A stretch of DNA of 64,000 nt, taken from NCBI RefSeq assembly GCF_023555385.1, contig NZ_JAJSED010000001.1:186001-250000 (forward strand), in the 5' to 3' direction. The notes under the pieces are model-generated. The model saw nothing but the letters and a program-made list of their open reading frames with translations, did no database searches and was not told the origin of the DNA. This document shows, piece after piece, positions 17,327 through 26,115 of the stretch; the stretch's first letter is position 1, and each line of letters begins with the position of its first letter. The DNA comes from Guyparkeria hydrothermalis (GTDB lineage: Bacteria; Pseudomonadota; Gammaproteobacteria; Halothiobacillales; Halothiobacillaceae). A program made the translations under genes and the position numbers.

Positions 17327-17623
17327 TTAGGCTTCCGGGGCTTTCGGCAGGATGTTTTCTACTTCGGAATGGACACGCGCGATGATGTGCGCAGCGACCA
17401 GGCCGTCACCAACACGCTCACAGGCGTCGGCGCCAGCGCGAACGGCAGCGTTAACAGCGCCGGTCTCGCCACGGACCAGAACGGTCACGTAGCCGCCACC
17501 GACGAACTGACGACCAACCAGGCGAACCTCGGCAGCCTTGGTCATGGCGTCAGCCGCCTCGATTGCCGGCACCAGGCCGCGCGTCTCAATCATTCCCAGT
17601 GCGATACCGGATACATCAGCCAT
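17327..17623 (-). CDS. csoS1C: Carboxysome shell hexamer protein CsoS1C
   Basis: The 98-aa product is the second copy of the main shell hexamer, identical in protein sequence to CsoS1A. The BMC fold is shown by [19 protein letters not shown] and [15 protein letters not shown]. The ribosome site GAGGAGA is stronger than that of csoS1A. It follows csoS4B by 45 bp. A small perfect hairpin (GGCGAC/GTCGCC near 17288-17304) lies between it and csoS1A. Confidence 0.96.
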   Translation of the reverse strand: MADVSGIALGMIETRGLVPAIEAADAMTKAAEVRLVGRQFVGGGYVTVLVRGETGAVNAAVRAGADACERVGDGLVAAHIIARVHSEVENILPKAPEA

Positions 17624-17668
17624 CTCGTTTCTCCTCTCGAACGACTTGTTAAAACAGAAACCCTAATT

Positions 17669-17917
17669 TCAGTTTGGATCCCAGTTATCAATGATCCCGA
17701 TGATCGTTAGATCGGTCTGGATCGTGGGATCCGGGAGCGCCAACCGGGCGGCAGAACCGCTGACGGTGACGACCCATTTCCCTTCTGGCGCCCCGACAGG
17801 GTCGGCGGCGACATTGAGCTTGCCCGACTGATCGACGAGCACCCTCAAGGATGTGTGTTTCAGTCCCGGCACGCGGCGCGTGGCCACGAGATCGGAACGT
17901 ACCTGCATGATCTCCAT
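17669..17917 (-). CDS. csoS4B: Carboxysome vertex pentamer protein CsoS4B
   Basis: The 82-aa product is a BMV/CcmL-type pentameric protein that closes the twelve vertices of the shell. It starts MEIMQVRSDLVATRRVPGL and has the conserved ASP-like GKWVVTVSGSAARLA turn and the family end TIIGIIDNW. CsoS4A and CsoS4B are paralogues found side by side in all cso loci. The gene begins 1 bp after the csoS4A stop, so the pair is tightly coupled. Confidence 0.95.
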   Translation of the reverse strand: MEIMQVRSDLVATRRVPGLKHTSLRVLVDQSGKLNVAADPVGAPEGKWVVTVSGSAARLALPDPTIQTDLTIIGIIDNWDPN

Positions 17918-17918
17918 G

Positions 17919-18170
17919 TCACTCAGCGGACCATTGGTCGATGATGCCCACGATGGTCAGGTCGGACGGGTAGGACTTGCTGCCCGCCGCTTCCCGTGCC
18001 GCCGATGAGCCGACGCAGATGACCCAGTCCCCCGGGATGCAGCCGATGGCGTCGACCGCGACCTGCGGCGTGCCGCCCGGCTTGTCCGTCACCACGAGCA
18101 GCGGGCGGTGGCCCAGCTCACCGATCCGGTTGGTGGAGACCAAGGTCTTTTCGACCCGCATGATCTTCAT
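17919..18170 (-). CDS. csoS4A: Carboxysome vertex pentamer protein CsoS4A
   Basis: The 83-aa product is the first of two vertex pentamer proteins: MKIMRVEKTLVSTNRIG start, GDWVICVGSSAAREA middle, LTIVGIIDQW end. Loss of both CsoS4 proteins makes shells leaky to CO2 in characterised species. The ATG overlaps the csoSCA stop by 4 bp (18167-18170). Confidence 0.95.
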   Translation of the reverse strand: MKIMRVEKTLVSTNRIGELGHRPLLVVTDKPGGTPQVAVDAIGCIPGDWVICVGSSAAREAAGSKSYPSDLTIVGIIDQWSAE

Positions 18171-19738
18171 GCTTGTGAAACCTCTTCAATTTCGCTGCCG
18201 GACGGACGGTCCTGCACGGTCAGCTGGAAGAACAGCATGTTCTGCTCGTCCAGCGCGTGATGGCGCTCGCGGATCGCGTTGCAGACACGCTGCGCCCGCG
18301 CAACCGCCCGGTCTCGTCCACCCGGAACCCGTCCGTCGTAACGGAAGTGGATGGCAATCGGGATCGGCAGTCCGTGGCTCACGTTGAGCTTGCGGAAAAT
18401 CTTGATCCCGACGTCCAGGTCGTTCGTGTTCTCTTCGACGGTGTGCAGGTGCGCGTAATACGCGATGTTGCGCATCTGCACTTCCTCGAAGCCGTCGCCG
18501 ACGCTGATATAGCGCTCGGCATGGCCGATGCTCTCGGCCGGGTAGCGGCCCTGATGCCGCTCTGTCACGTAATCGATCTGTGACAGGTTGTTGACCAGCA
18601 GGGTGGCGATGAAACGTCGCATGCCGTCATGCGGTTCGCCACCGGTGCTGCGTCCCCAGTCGTCCGTCTCGTTCACCGAGCGGATCGCATCGTACACGGC
18701 CCGACGTGCGGCTTCCCGGTCGAGATTCAACGTCTCCTGGTACAGGTAGGCGTTGTCGACGTAGCGATGCACGCTCAGGTCGCCGTTGGCATCCGGGACG
18801 TGGACGCGAATGGCGTCCGTGTCCGTGTCGACACCCACCAGGAGGATGTCGGTACTCGCGCCACAGCAGTAGGTGTTCTCCACTGCCTGGCGGAAGGCCT
18901 GCAGCCGATCCAGTGCGGCTTCGGCTGCCTTGCGCTCGTCGCTGCCATGCGCGGCGCAGCCTTCATGATTGGGGTCCGAGGAGCTGCCGTGGTAGACCGC
19001 GATCTTGAGATAGCGGGTACCCTCGTCAGCGCGACTCGGTACGCCCTCGCGAAACCGGCGGAGTTCGACTTCGCTCCACAGCTGGAGGTCTTCCTCCACG
19101 TCGAACAGTGCGCCGGCATACGCCTTGCGATAGGTGAACGACCAGGCCGGCAGCCGCATGATAAACGGCATGAGGCCCTTGAGCCGCCCGTCCGAGCAAG
19201 GACTGATGTCGACCGCGTGGAAACCGCAGTCGAGAAAGAAATTGCTCGTGGACAGCGCGTCGTTCTTTTGGTCTTCCAGTTTGCGCCCAAACTGCCTTGC
19301 GGCCGCGTTGAGCGCTTCAAAGGTGGCACTTGCGAACAGACCCCGCAGGTCCGGCCCGTTGATCCAGCTGTCGGTGACCAGGGCTTGATCGAAGCCGTGG
19401 CCGAGCCGGTCTTGGGCCATCTCCTGGATGCGGTCGCCCAGCTGCCCGTCACGGGGCAGGGCGGCGACATCCTTCAGGAACGGGACGATGCGATCGAACC
19501 GCTCCGTGACGGAGTCCTCGCAGTACGCCAGTTGCCGGTTGCCTTCATGGTCGGTAAGCGGGTGATGACAGCCGCGTTCCGGAAGCGACGGGCAGGCTGG
19601 GTGCGCCACCTGGGGCGAACCCAGCGGGCTGCGACGACCCTTGGGTGCACCGAGCCCGAAAGGGGCCCGACGCTGACCCAGACGGGGCGCACCCAGACTG
19701 CTGCGTCGAAACGGTTGCTGTGTCATCACGCCACTCAT
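18167..19738 (-). CDS. csoSCA: Carboxysomal carbonic anhydrase CsoSCA (CsoS3)
   Basis: The 523-aa product converts bicarbonate to CO2 inside the carboxysome. It matches the Halothiobacillus enzyme along its length: a basic disordered N-terminus (first ~50 residues, APRLGQRRAPFGLGAPKGRR) that tethers it to Rubisco, the LPERGCHHPLTDHE segment, the active-site patch FFLDCGFHAVDISPCSDGRLKG (C171), the CAAHGS and CCGAS patches and a second defunct half. ATGs at 19738 and 19726 are both possible, neither with a strong ribosome site. It starts 8 bp after csoS2. Confidence 0.95.
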   Translation of the reverse strand: MSGVMTQQPFRRSSLGAPRLGQRRAPFGLGAPKGRRSPLGSPQVAHPACPSLPERGCHHPLTDHEGNRQLAYCEDSVTERFDRIVPFLKDVAALPRDGQLGDRIQEMAQDRLGHGFDQALVTDSWINGPDLRGLFASATFEALNAAARQFGRKLEDQKNDALSTSNFFLDCGFHAVDISPCSDGRLKGLMPFIMRLPAWSFTYRKAYAGALFDVEEDLQLWSEVELRRFREGVPSRADEGTRYLKIAVYHGSSSDPNHEGCAAHGSDERKAAEAALDRLQAFRQAVENTYCCGASTDILLVGVDTDTDAIRVHVPDANGDLSVHRYVDNAYLYQETLNLDREAARRAVYDAIRSVNETDDWGRSTGGEPHDGMRRFIATLLVNNLSQIDYVTERHQGRYPAESIGHAERYISVGDGFEEVQMRNIAYYAHLHTVEENTNDLDVGIKIFRKLNVSHGLPIPIAIHFRYDGRVPGGRDRAVARAQRVCNAIRERHHALDEQNMLFFQLTVQDRPSGSEIEEVSQA

Positions 19739-19746
19739 TCGTCCAC

Positions 19747-22521
19747 TTAGCCCCTGGCACCACCGGAGTAGGTGATGGTCGAGCCGTTCATGTCGTTACC
19801 GCTGCTGCCGGTAATCTTGGACGACGGAACGTCCGGACGCGGCACTTCACGGTTGACCCAGGCGTTGCGCACGGCGCCGCGAGCCTGCCCCCGGAGGGAC
19901 GGGTTGCGGGACTGTGCCCACTGGCCTTCGGTACCCGAGACCTTGCCGTTGCGCGACCAGTCGTCACCGGTAATCCGGCAACGCTCGCCACCTTCGCCGG
20001 TGATGCGCTCGCTTACCTGCGGCTCGGGAGCGCACTGCAGCTCGGCCTCGGCCGGAGACGCAGCCGGGGTCGCCGGTTGCGGCTCGGCGGCCTCGACCGG
20101 CTCTGCCGGGGCGTTCTGAGTCGGCGCCGGTTGAACCGGGGCAGGTGCGGGTGCCGGAGCCGGTGCCTGTGCAGGCGTCGGCGTCGGCATGACCGAACCC
20201 ATCCGCGGATGCGCGGCGCTCGGCTCAGGGTGACGGAACTCCGGCGTACCGGTGATCAGTCCCATGGCCATGTTGCTCGGGCCGGTGATACGACCACCTT
20301 GGTCGAACGAGCTGCCCGTGATGCGGCCGCGAGCGGCGCGTGCCGGCGGTTCGACACTGAAGCCCTGCGGAGCCGTGATCGGTTCCTGGGCCGGTGCCGG
20401 TGCCGCCTGGGGCACGTAGCGTGCACTCGGTTGCGTCGGCGCAGCCATCGGATGGCTGGTCGGTGCCGCACAGCCGGTGTGCATCGCGTTCGCATACGGG
20501 GTGCCGCTGACGTAGTGCTCGTAACCGTATTCGTTACCGGTCACGTGCTGGGTGCGGTCCATCGGCGTACCGCCGACGGTCTGCCCCTCGCAAGTCAGCG
20601 ACTCCTCGACCTTCTCAGCACGGGGTGCGGGCGAAGCCGAGCAGTACGAGCCGTAGTGTTCAGCGCCGTAATACTCGGTACCGGTGACGGGCATGCACCC
20701 CCCTTGCTCGTCACCGGACATCTTTGGGTGATGGTCGACGCGCTGACCGGTCAGACCGTGCCCACCGAGGGTGTGCATGGACTGGACCTTGTCGACGCCG
20801 CCACCGCAAAGACGCGGTTCGCCGTACTGAGAACCCGTGACACGGGAGCAGGAACCCGGCTCGTTACCAGTCACGCGCTCGCTGCGATCCACGAGATTGC
20901 CCGTGATCCGCTCACCGTGCCGCGACTGGTCAACGCCGACCTTCTCGTAACCCGGCTCGGGCCGCGTGTTGCAGAACGATTCGTACTGCTCGAAGCTCAG
21001 GTACTGGGTACCGGAGACATTGCGGCAGGTGCCAGGCTCGTCACCCGTGACGTGGCTGGAGCGACCAACGGCAGTGCCGGAAACGGTGCGACCGGTGTAG
21101 GTGTGCGTCTCCGCAACCTTTTTCGGTGCGCCGTTGATGGTCATCCGTGCCACGCCGGCATCGGCATACTCGGAGCCGGTGATCGGACGGGCTGCACCCG
21201 CCTCGCCACCAGTGGCCCGAACCGGACGATACTCGTCGCTACCGGTCACACGCATCTGCTTCTCGGTCCGACCTTCCACGACCTTGTTGGCGTGGGTCGG
21301 GCGGGCCTTCGTGCCGCAGAAGGACTGCAGGTCTTCGCTGCTCAGGTACTCGGTGCCGGTCACGGACTCGCAAGTCCCGCGCTCGTCACCGGTTACCTGG
21401 GCGGCTCGACCTACGGCGGTGCCGCTGACGCCATGACCGCGGGCGGTCGTCGTCGTGCGAACCTTCGGCTCGTTCGGCTGCGGGCGGGTGGAGCAGAACT
21501 GCTCGTATTGCTCGTTGCCGATGTACTCGGTGCCCGAGATCACCCGGCAGCTGCCGGATTCGTTACCCGAAACGCGCTTGGAGCGCTCCACCTGGGTGCC
21601 CTTCACCTCATGGCCGGAAATCGTGTGACCGGTCTCCACCTTTTTTGGCGCGGACGCCTCTTCGGTCGAGCTCGGCTTGCGACGTCCGACGGGACGGCAG
21701 GAAGGGGCGCTGCCCCGACCGTAGTGGCACAGCATTTCGCGATGGCGCATGGCCGCTTCGCGTCCGCTGGCACTCGTGTCCAGATAACCAGGGACCTGGT
21801 AACCCACACGCCCCGGGCCGCCCTGGGACGCCGGCTTGGCCGGCAGGGCCCGCTTGCCTTTGTTTGCCATGGCCTCACGACGGGCCTGACAAATTTGGCG
21901 AACGGAATTGGCCTGCTTGCCGAGACGGGCCGGCCGCTTCTTGGCGACCGTGCAGAGCGACTCGAACGAAGCCTCGTCCTCAGTGCTGGCCTGGGCGTCG
22001 TTGCGAACCTCCGCCGGTTGCTGCTGGGCTCGAGCCTCGTCAGCAAACGGCATCTGGTTACGACCCGGGCCGCCCTGAGAGGCGGGCTTCGGCGGGAGCG
22101 CCGACTTGCCGTACTTCGCCATGGCCTGGCGACGCGAACGGCAGACGGAACGCACCAGATCCGCCTCGGAACCGAACTGACCCGGATCGGACTCGGCGAG
22201 CGAGCACATCTGGTCAACGGATTCGTCGGAAGACGCCGATGCTTGGGATTGCGAGCCGGCGGCACCGTTGCTGCCAGAGGACCGCGATGCAGCGGGGTTC
22301 TGACGAGCGGCGGATGCCGACGATTTCCAGGCCGAGGTGCTGGCGTTTTTGCCGTGTGCGGACAACTGCGCACGACGTGCGCGGGCAAGTTCCTTGCCGG
22401 TCAGACCGGCAAGGCTGCCCCCTGCGGAAGAGACAGACGTGTCGCCACGTCGAGCCGCTTCCTGTCGGGCGCGAGCTGCTGCACGATTTCTGGCTGCATT
22501 GTTTCCAGATTGTACAGGCAT
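19747..22521 (-). CDS. csoS2: Carboxysome scaffold protein CsoS2
   Basis: The 924-aa product is the disordered scaffold that links Rubisco to the shell. The N-terminal region (about 1-290) has about four basic helical repeats such as RRQAMAKYGKSALP and RREAMANKGKRALP that bind Rubisco. The middle region (about 292-686) holds seven M repeats with VTG/ISG and Cys-bearing motifs (GTCRNVSGTQY, GSCSRVTGSQY). The C-terminal region (about 687-924) has ITG repeats and the end SSKITGSS, which contacts the shell. In Halothiobacillus a short form arises by -1 ribosomal frameshifting; an A-AAA-AAG heptamer in the right phase is at codons 292-294. Confidence 0.95.
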   Translation of the reverse strand: MPVQSGNNAARNRAAARARQEAARRGDTSVSSAGGSLAGLTGKELARARRAQLSAHGKNASTSAWKSSASAARQNPAASRSSGSNGAAGSQSQASASSDESVDQMCSLAESDPGQFGSEADLVRSVCRSRRQAMAKYGKSALPPKPASQGGPGRNQMPFADEARAQQQPAEVRNDAQASTEDEASFESLCTVAKKRPARLGKQANSVRQICQARREAMANKGKRALPAKPASQGGPGRVGYQVPGYLDTSASGREAAMRHREMLCHYGRGSAPSCRPVGRRKPSSTEEASAPKKVETGHTISGHEVKGTQVERSKRVSGNESGSCRVISGTEYIGNEQYEQFCSTRPQPNEPKVRTTTTARGHGVSGTAVGRAAQVTGDERGTCESVTGTEYLSSEDLQSFCGTKARPTHANKVVEGRTEKQMRVTGSDEYRPVRATGGEAGAARPITGSEYADAGVARMTINGAPKKVAETHTYTGRTVSGTAVGRSSHVTGDEPGTCRNVSGTQYLSFEQYESFCNTRPEPGYEKVGVDQSRHGERITGNLVDRSERVTGNEPGSCSRVTGSQYGEPRLCGGGVDKVQSMHTLGGHGLTGQRVDHHPKMSGDEQGGCMPVTGTEYYGAEHYGSYCSASPAPRAEKVEESLTCEGQTVGGTPMDRTQHVTGNEYGYEHYVSGTPYANAMHTGCAAPTSHPMAAPTQPSARYVPQAAPAPAQEPITAPQGFSVEPPARAARGRITGSSFDQGGRITGPSNMAMGLITGTPEFRHPEPSAAHPRMGSVMPTPTPAQAPAPAPAPAPVQPAPTQNAPAEPVEAAEPQPATPAASPAEAELQCAPEPQVSERITGEGGERCRITGDDWSRNGKVSGTEGQWAQSRNPSLRGQARGAVRNAWVNREVPRPDVPSSKITGSSGNDMNGSTITYSGGARG
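21640..21646 (-). promoter_or_regulatory. Candidate -1 ribosomal frameshift heptamer in csoS2
   Basis: On the coding strand the sequence is A AAA AAG, with the zero-frame codons CCA AAA AAG (residues 292-294). This is the classical X XXY YYZ heptamer in the correct phase. A -1 slip would reach a stop after about ten codons and give a ~304-residue product. A similar but weaker site (G AAA AAG, codons 467-468, 21118-21124) would give a ~493-residue product. Confidence 0.45.
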
Positions 22522-22527
22522 GCCTGT
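22514..22527. other. Palindrome over the csoS2 start codon
   Basis: A perfect 14-bp palindrome, ACAGGCATGCCTGT, is centred on the csoS2 ATG. In RNA it could form a small hairpin hiding the start codon; in DNA it could be a protein site. Confidence 0.5.
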
Positions 22528-22551
22528 TGTACCTCGTGTATGGGATTGCCT

Positions 22552-22571
22552 GGCGCGTCCGGAGACGCGCC
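22552..22571 (-). other. Hairpin between cbbS and csoS2
   Basis: A perfect 8-bp GC stem (GGCGCGTC/GACGCGCC) with a CGGA tetraloop lies in the 63-bp gap. There is no T tract. In Halothiobacillus cbbLS transcripts greatly exceed those of the downstream cso genes, and a stem-loop at this place has been proposed as the cause; the same role is inferred here. Confidence 0.65.
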
Positions 22572-22584
22572 GGGGCCTCGACTA

Positions 22585-22917
22585 TTAGCCTGCGCGGTAA
22601 ACCACGAAGGCCGTACCCTGGCTCTGGGTAAAGTTGTCGTAGGCAACCAGACGGACGTGATGGCCCGGGTACTTGCGGTGGCACTCTTCGATCTCGGTGA
22701 GAACGTTCTCGACGTTGTCTTCACCGAAGAACGGCAGCTTCCACATGTACCAGTAGTGGTTCATCATGTTTTCCGGCTCGACGTGCTCGACGCTCGGGGC
22801 CCAGCCCTGCGACAGCGCGTACTCGATCTGAGCGCGGATTTGGTCCGGGGTCATGGACGGCAGGTAGGAGAAAGTCTCGTACTTGACCGTCGTCTTGTAG
22901 TCCTGCATTTGATTCAT
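22585..22917 (-). CDS. cbbS: Rubisco form IA small subunit
   Basis: The 110-aa product is the small subunit of carboxysomal Rubisco. It has the family start [21 protein letters not shown] and the conserved [11 protein letters not shown] and [18 protein letters not shown] segments. Eight copies cap the L8 core. It follows cbbL by 41 bp in the same operon, under CbbR control by inference. Confidence 0.97.
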   Translation of the reverse strand: MNQMQDYKTTVKYETFSYLPSMTPDQIRAQIEYALSQGWAPSVEHVEPENMMNHYWYMWKLPFFGEDNVENVLTEIEECHRKYPGHHVRLVAYDNFTQSQGTAFVVYRAG

Positions 22918-22958
22918 GGTTTCTTACCTATGTCTGGTTCTGGTTAAGAAGGCCTGGA

Positions 22959-24377
22959 TTAGCGGTTCTGGTTGTCGAGCTTGTCGACGGTGTCGAACTC
23001 GAACTTGATCTCTTTCCAGGTTTCCATGGCGATCTTCAGCTCAGGGCTGTGCTGTGCGGCCTGAGTCAGGATCTCCTTGCCTTCGCGCTCTACGTCACGA
23101 CCCTGGTTGCGGGCCTCGACACAGGCTTCCAGAGCGACACGGTTGGCAGCGGCGCCAGCGGCGTTGCCCCACGGGTGACCCAGCGTGCCACCGCCGAACT
23201 GCAGGACGGAGTCGTCGCCAAAGATGTTGACGAGTGCCGGCATGTGCCAGACGTGGATACCACCGGATGCGACGGCGAAGACGCCCGGCATGGAGCCCCA
23301 GTCCTGATCGAAGAAGATGCCGCGGGAGCGGTCTTCCGGGATGAAGGATTCACGCAGCAGGTCGATCCAGCCGAGGGTGGAGGCGCGGTCGCCTTCCAGC
23401 TTGCCCACGACGGTACCGGTGTGCAGGTGGTCACCGCCGGACAGACGCAGGATCTTGGTCAGTACGCGGAAGTGGATGCCGTGAGTCGGGCTACGGTCGA
23501 TTACTGCGTGCATCGCGCGGTGGATGTGCAGCAGAACGCCGTTTTCCTGACACCACTTGGCCAGACCGGTGTTAGCGGTGAAGCCGCCGGTGATGTAGTC
23601 GTGCATGATGATCGGTGCGCCAATCTCCTTGGCGAACTCGGCACGCTTGTACATCTCTTCCGGGGTCGGAGCGGTAACGTTTAGGTAGTGACCCTTGCGC
23701 TCGCCGGTCTGAGCCTGTGCGGTCTCGGTTGCCTCCTGGACGAACAGGAAGCGGTCACGCCAACGCATGAACGGCTGAGAGTTGATGTTCTCGTCGTCCT
23801 TGGTGAAGTCGAGACCGCCACGGAGGCACTCGTAAACGGCACGGCCGTAGTTCTTGGCGGACAGACCCAGCTTCGGCTTGATGGTGCAGCCCAGCATCGG
23901 ACGGCCGTACTTGGACAGCTTGTCACGCTCGACCTGGATACCGTGCGGGGGACCGCCACAGGTCTTGATGTATGCCAGCGGGAAGCGAACGTCTTCCAGG
24001 CGCAGACCACGGATGGCCTTGAAGCCGAACACGTTGCCGACCAGCGAGGTGAAGACGTTTACAACGGAGCCTTCCTCGAACAGGTCGATCGGGTAAGCGA
24101 TGAACGCGTAGAACGCGCTGTCGTCGCCCGGCACGTCCTCGATGCGGTACGCGCGCCCCTTGTAGAAGTCCATGTCGGTGAGGAGGTCAGTCCAGACCGT
24201 GGTCCAAGTGCCGGTGGAGGACTCGGCTGCAACGGCAGCGGCTGCCTCTTCGCGATCGATGCCCGGCTGCGGGGTGATCTTGAAGCACGCCAGCAGGTCA
24301 GTGTCCAGCGGCGTGTACTCCGGCATCCAATAGGTTTCGCGGTAATCTTTTACGCCCGCGCTGTATTTATTCGCCAT
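22959..24377 (-). CDS. cbbL: Rubisco form IA large subunit
   Basis: The 472-aa product fixes CO2 onto ribulose-1,5-bisphosphate. The carbamylated lysine lies in [10 protein letters not shown], with the metal-binding Asp-Glu after it; loop 6 [10 protein letters not shown] and [15 protein letters not shown] are intact. The start at 24377 ([14 protein letters not shown]) has a GGAGG site 7 bp upstream; a longer frame from 24488 is ruled out by homology. The form IA type agrees with packaging in alpha-carboxysomes. The cbbR gene is divergent upstream. Confidence 0.98.
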   Translation of the reverse strand: MANKYSAGVKDYRETYWMPEYTPLDTDLLACFKITPQPGIDREEAAAAVAAESSTGTWTTVWTDLLTDMDFYKGRAYRIEDVPGDDSAFYAFIAYPIDLFEEGSVVNVFTSLVGNVFGFKAIRGLRLEDVRFPLAYIKTCGGPPHGIQVERDKLSKYGRPMLGCTIKPKLGLSAKNYGRAVYECLRGGLDFTKDDENINSQPFMRWRDRFLFVQEATETAQAQTGERKGHYLNVTAPTPEEMYKRAEFAKEIGAPIIMHDYITGGFTANTGLAKWCQENGVLLHIHRAMHAVIDRSPTHGIHFRVLTKILRLSGGDHLHTGTVVGKLEGDRASTLGWIDLLRESFIPEDRSRGIFFDQDWGSMPGVFAVASGGIHVWHMPALVNIFGDDSVLQFGGGTLGHPWGNAAGAAANRVALEACVEARNQGRDVEREGKEILTQAAQHSPELKIAMETWKEIKFEFDTVDKLDNQNR

Positions 24378-24455
24378 AGCGATCCTCCGGAAGGGTAAGG
24401 TTGGCATTGGGTTTGGAATCGACCTGGGGTTAGGCCCCGTCTCGTCTCGGCCGAT

Positions 24456-24483
24456 ACTATACGTCCACCGACCATCAAAGCAA
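24456..24483 (-). promoter_or_regulatory. Candidate sigma-70 promoter of the cbbL operon
   Basis: On the minus strand TTGCTT (24478-24483) and TATAGT (24456-24461) are spaced by 16 bp, about 80 bp upstream of the cbbL ATG. It is the best -35/-10 pair in the cbbL-cbbR intergenic region. Confidence 0.5.
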
Positions 24484-24484
24484 T

Positions 24485-24497
24485 TCAAAATAAGTGA
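24485..24497. promoter_or_regulatory. Candidate CbbR operator
   Basis: TCA-N7-TGA at 24485-24497 fits the TNA-N7-TNA half-site described for CbbR proteins, in an AT-rich stretch immediately upstream of the cbbL -35 and 35 bp before cbbR. Such a place suits both activation of cbbL and autoregulation. Confidence 0.4.
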
Positions 24498-24531
24498 TGT
24501 TCACCATAAAGAAAGCCTTATGGATTAGTCG

Positions 24532-25449
24532 ATGATTCGATTCACATTGCATCAGCTCCGCGTGTTCAGCGCCGCAGCCGAGCTTCTCAACTACACCAAG
24601 GCAGCGGAGAAACTGCATCTTACTCAACCTGCCGTGTCAATGCAGATTCGTCAGCTCGAGGACAATGTCGATCTGCCGCTGTTCGAACAGACGGGGCGCA
24701 AGCTGTACCTCACGGATGCTGGCCGCGAGCTGTATGGCTACGCCCAACGCATCCTCGAAGTGATCACCGAAGCCGAGGAGGTGCTGGAGGGAATGAAGGG
24801 GGTACACCGCGGTCATCTGCGGGTGAGCGTGGCGAGTACCGCCAACTACTTCGTTGCCCGCCTGCTTGCCGACTTCTCCAAGCGTTATCCGGGTGTGTCG
24901 ATCAGTCTCGATGTCACCAACCGCGAACGGCTGTTACGCCAGCTGGCAGACAACGAGACCGACATCGTGATCATGGGCGAGCCGCCGACTGACGCGGACC
25001 TGGTGTCCGAGGCGTTCCTCGAGAACCCGCTGGTGGCCATCGCCGCGCCGGATCACCCGCTGGCCGAACGCGAGGAGATTGCCCTCGAGGAGCTCGCGCA
25101 GCACCGCTTCGTGCAGCGGGAGTCGGCATCCGGCACGCGTGCGGCGATCGAGCGTTTTTTCGAGGAGCATGGTCTCGCGGTCAAACCCGGCCTGGAGATG
25201 CGCTCGAACGAGGCGATCAAGCAGGCGATCGAGGCCGGACTAGGTGTCGGTATCGTCTCCCAGCACACGCTCGAGCTGGAGCTGGAGACCGGCCGTCTTG
25301 TGGTCCTCGACGTCGAGGGGCTACCGATCATCCGTCACTGGTACATGGTCCAGCGTCAGGGCAAACGGGATACGCCGGTCATGCGCAGTTTCCACGACTA
25401 CGTGCTCGAACAGGCTAAACAGCAGGTGCGTCAGCCGGCCGAGGAGTGA
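24532..25449 (+). CDS. cbbR: LysR-type regulator CbbR
   Basis: The 305-aa product has an N-terminal winged HTH (FTLHQLRVFSAAAELLNYTKAAEKLHLTQPAVSMQIRQLE, residues 4-43) and a C-terminal periplasmic-binding-like effector domain. CbbR activates Calvin-cycle operons in response to metabolites such as RuBP or NADPH. Its divergent position to cbbL, separated by 154 bp, is the classic arrangement. A terminator follows it at about 25.5 kb. Confidence 0.94.
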   Translation: MIRFTLHQLRVFSAAAELLNYTKAAEKLHLTQPAVSMQIRQLEDNVDLPLFEQTGRKLYLTDAGRELYGYAQRILEVITEAEEVLEGMKGVHRGHLRVSVASTANYFVARLLADFSKRYPGVSISLDVTNRERLLRQLADNETDIVIMGEPPTDADLVSEAFLENPLVAIAAPDHPLAEREEIALEELAQHRFVQRESASGTRAAIERFFEEHGLAVKPGLEMRSNEAIKQAIEAGLGVGIVSQHTLELELETGRLVVLDVEGLPIIRHWYMVQRQGKRDTPVMRSFHDYVLEQAKQQVRQPAEE

Positions 25450-25497
25450 TTAATCATTGTCCGAGGATGGGCCCGCATATTTTTCGGTCCCAACGGC

Positions 25498-25525
25498 AAA
25501 AAGCCCGCTGAAACAGCGGGCCTTT
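25498..25525. terminator. Bidirectional terminator between cbbR and a membrane gene
   Basis: An 8-bp stem (GCCCGCTG at 25503-25510 with CAGCGGGC at 25514-25521) has an A run upstream and T-rich sequence downstream, so it can serve both convergent genes. Confidence 0.85.
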
Positions 25526-25555
25526 CATTGTTGGCGAGTGCGGAGGGCGCCTGTG

Positions 25556-26014
25556 CTAGCGTTGCTGGCGTTCCTCCTCTCGCACCAGCGGCGCCCAGAA
25601 GTGGCGCAAGGCGCCGACCGGCACCGGCTCGCGCGCCTTGAGGAAGGGCTCGGCGGTGGTGGCGAGCACCGGATGGCGTTCGGTCATCAGCCGCACCCAG
25701 TGCAGGTCGCGGAAGGAGAGGTAGTCGTTACTGAAGTGCGCCGGCAGGGAGACCCACTTGGCAATCGTTGCCGCCGGGGCGAGTGCCAGCCAGACCGCCA
25801 TGGCGATTAGCGGCACGCCGACCCAGGGGTGGCCATAGGTCGCGGTATTGGCCAGCAAGGACCACTGCAGCATGAAGAAGGCGCCCGCCAGGGCGATGCC
25901 GCTGGCGTACAGCCAGCGAAAGCGAAGGGCAATGTCGTAGACGTCCACGAGTCGGGCGATGAGCTCGGGCTGGTAGTCGAATTCGTCACGCAGGTCGAGA
26001 GACGGCTGGGTCAT
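25556..26014 (-). CDS. Two-helix membrane protein of unknown function
   Basis: The 152-aa product starts MTQPSLDLRDEFDYQPELI and has two hydrophobic segments (LYASGIALAGAFFMLQWSLL, about residues 34-53; VGVPLIAMAVWLALAPAATIA, about 64-84), then a cytoplasmic C-terminal half. AGGAG lies 8 bp before the ATG; the longer frame to 26206 lacks such a site and overlaps folA. I do not recognise the family. Confidence 0.7.
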   Translation of the reverse strand: MTQPSLDLRDEFDYQPELIARLVDVYDIALRFRWLYASGIALAGAFFMLQWSLLANTATYGHPWVGVPLIAMAVWLALAPAATIAKWVSLPAHFSNDYLSFRDLHWVRLMTERHPVLATTAEPFLKAREPVPVGALRHFWAPLVREEERQQR

Positions 26015-26115
26015 CACGGACTCCTGGGTTCTATGCCGGCCTGATGCGACAGGCGGAACCGTTGTCGATTCACGCCACCCTTCGTCCCTGATGGTAGTGC
26101 AGTCCGGCCGGCCCG

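Noticed and set aside
20500-21700. Repeated segments that might suggest a CRISPR array
   Set aside because: They are the M repeats of CsoS2, in frame, diverged in sequence and not separated by unique spacers.
19645-22947. 1100-codon open frame antisense to csoS2 and its neighbours
   Set aside because: It spans several real genes on the other strand, is composed of low-complexity Arg/Gly/Ala sequence and has no ribosome site.
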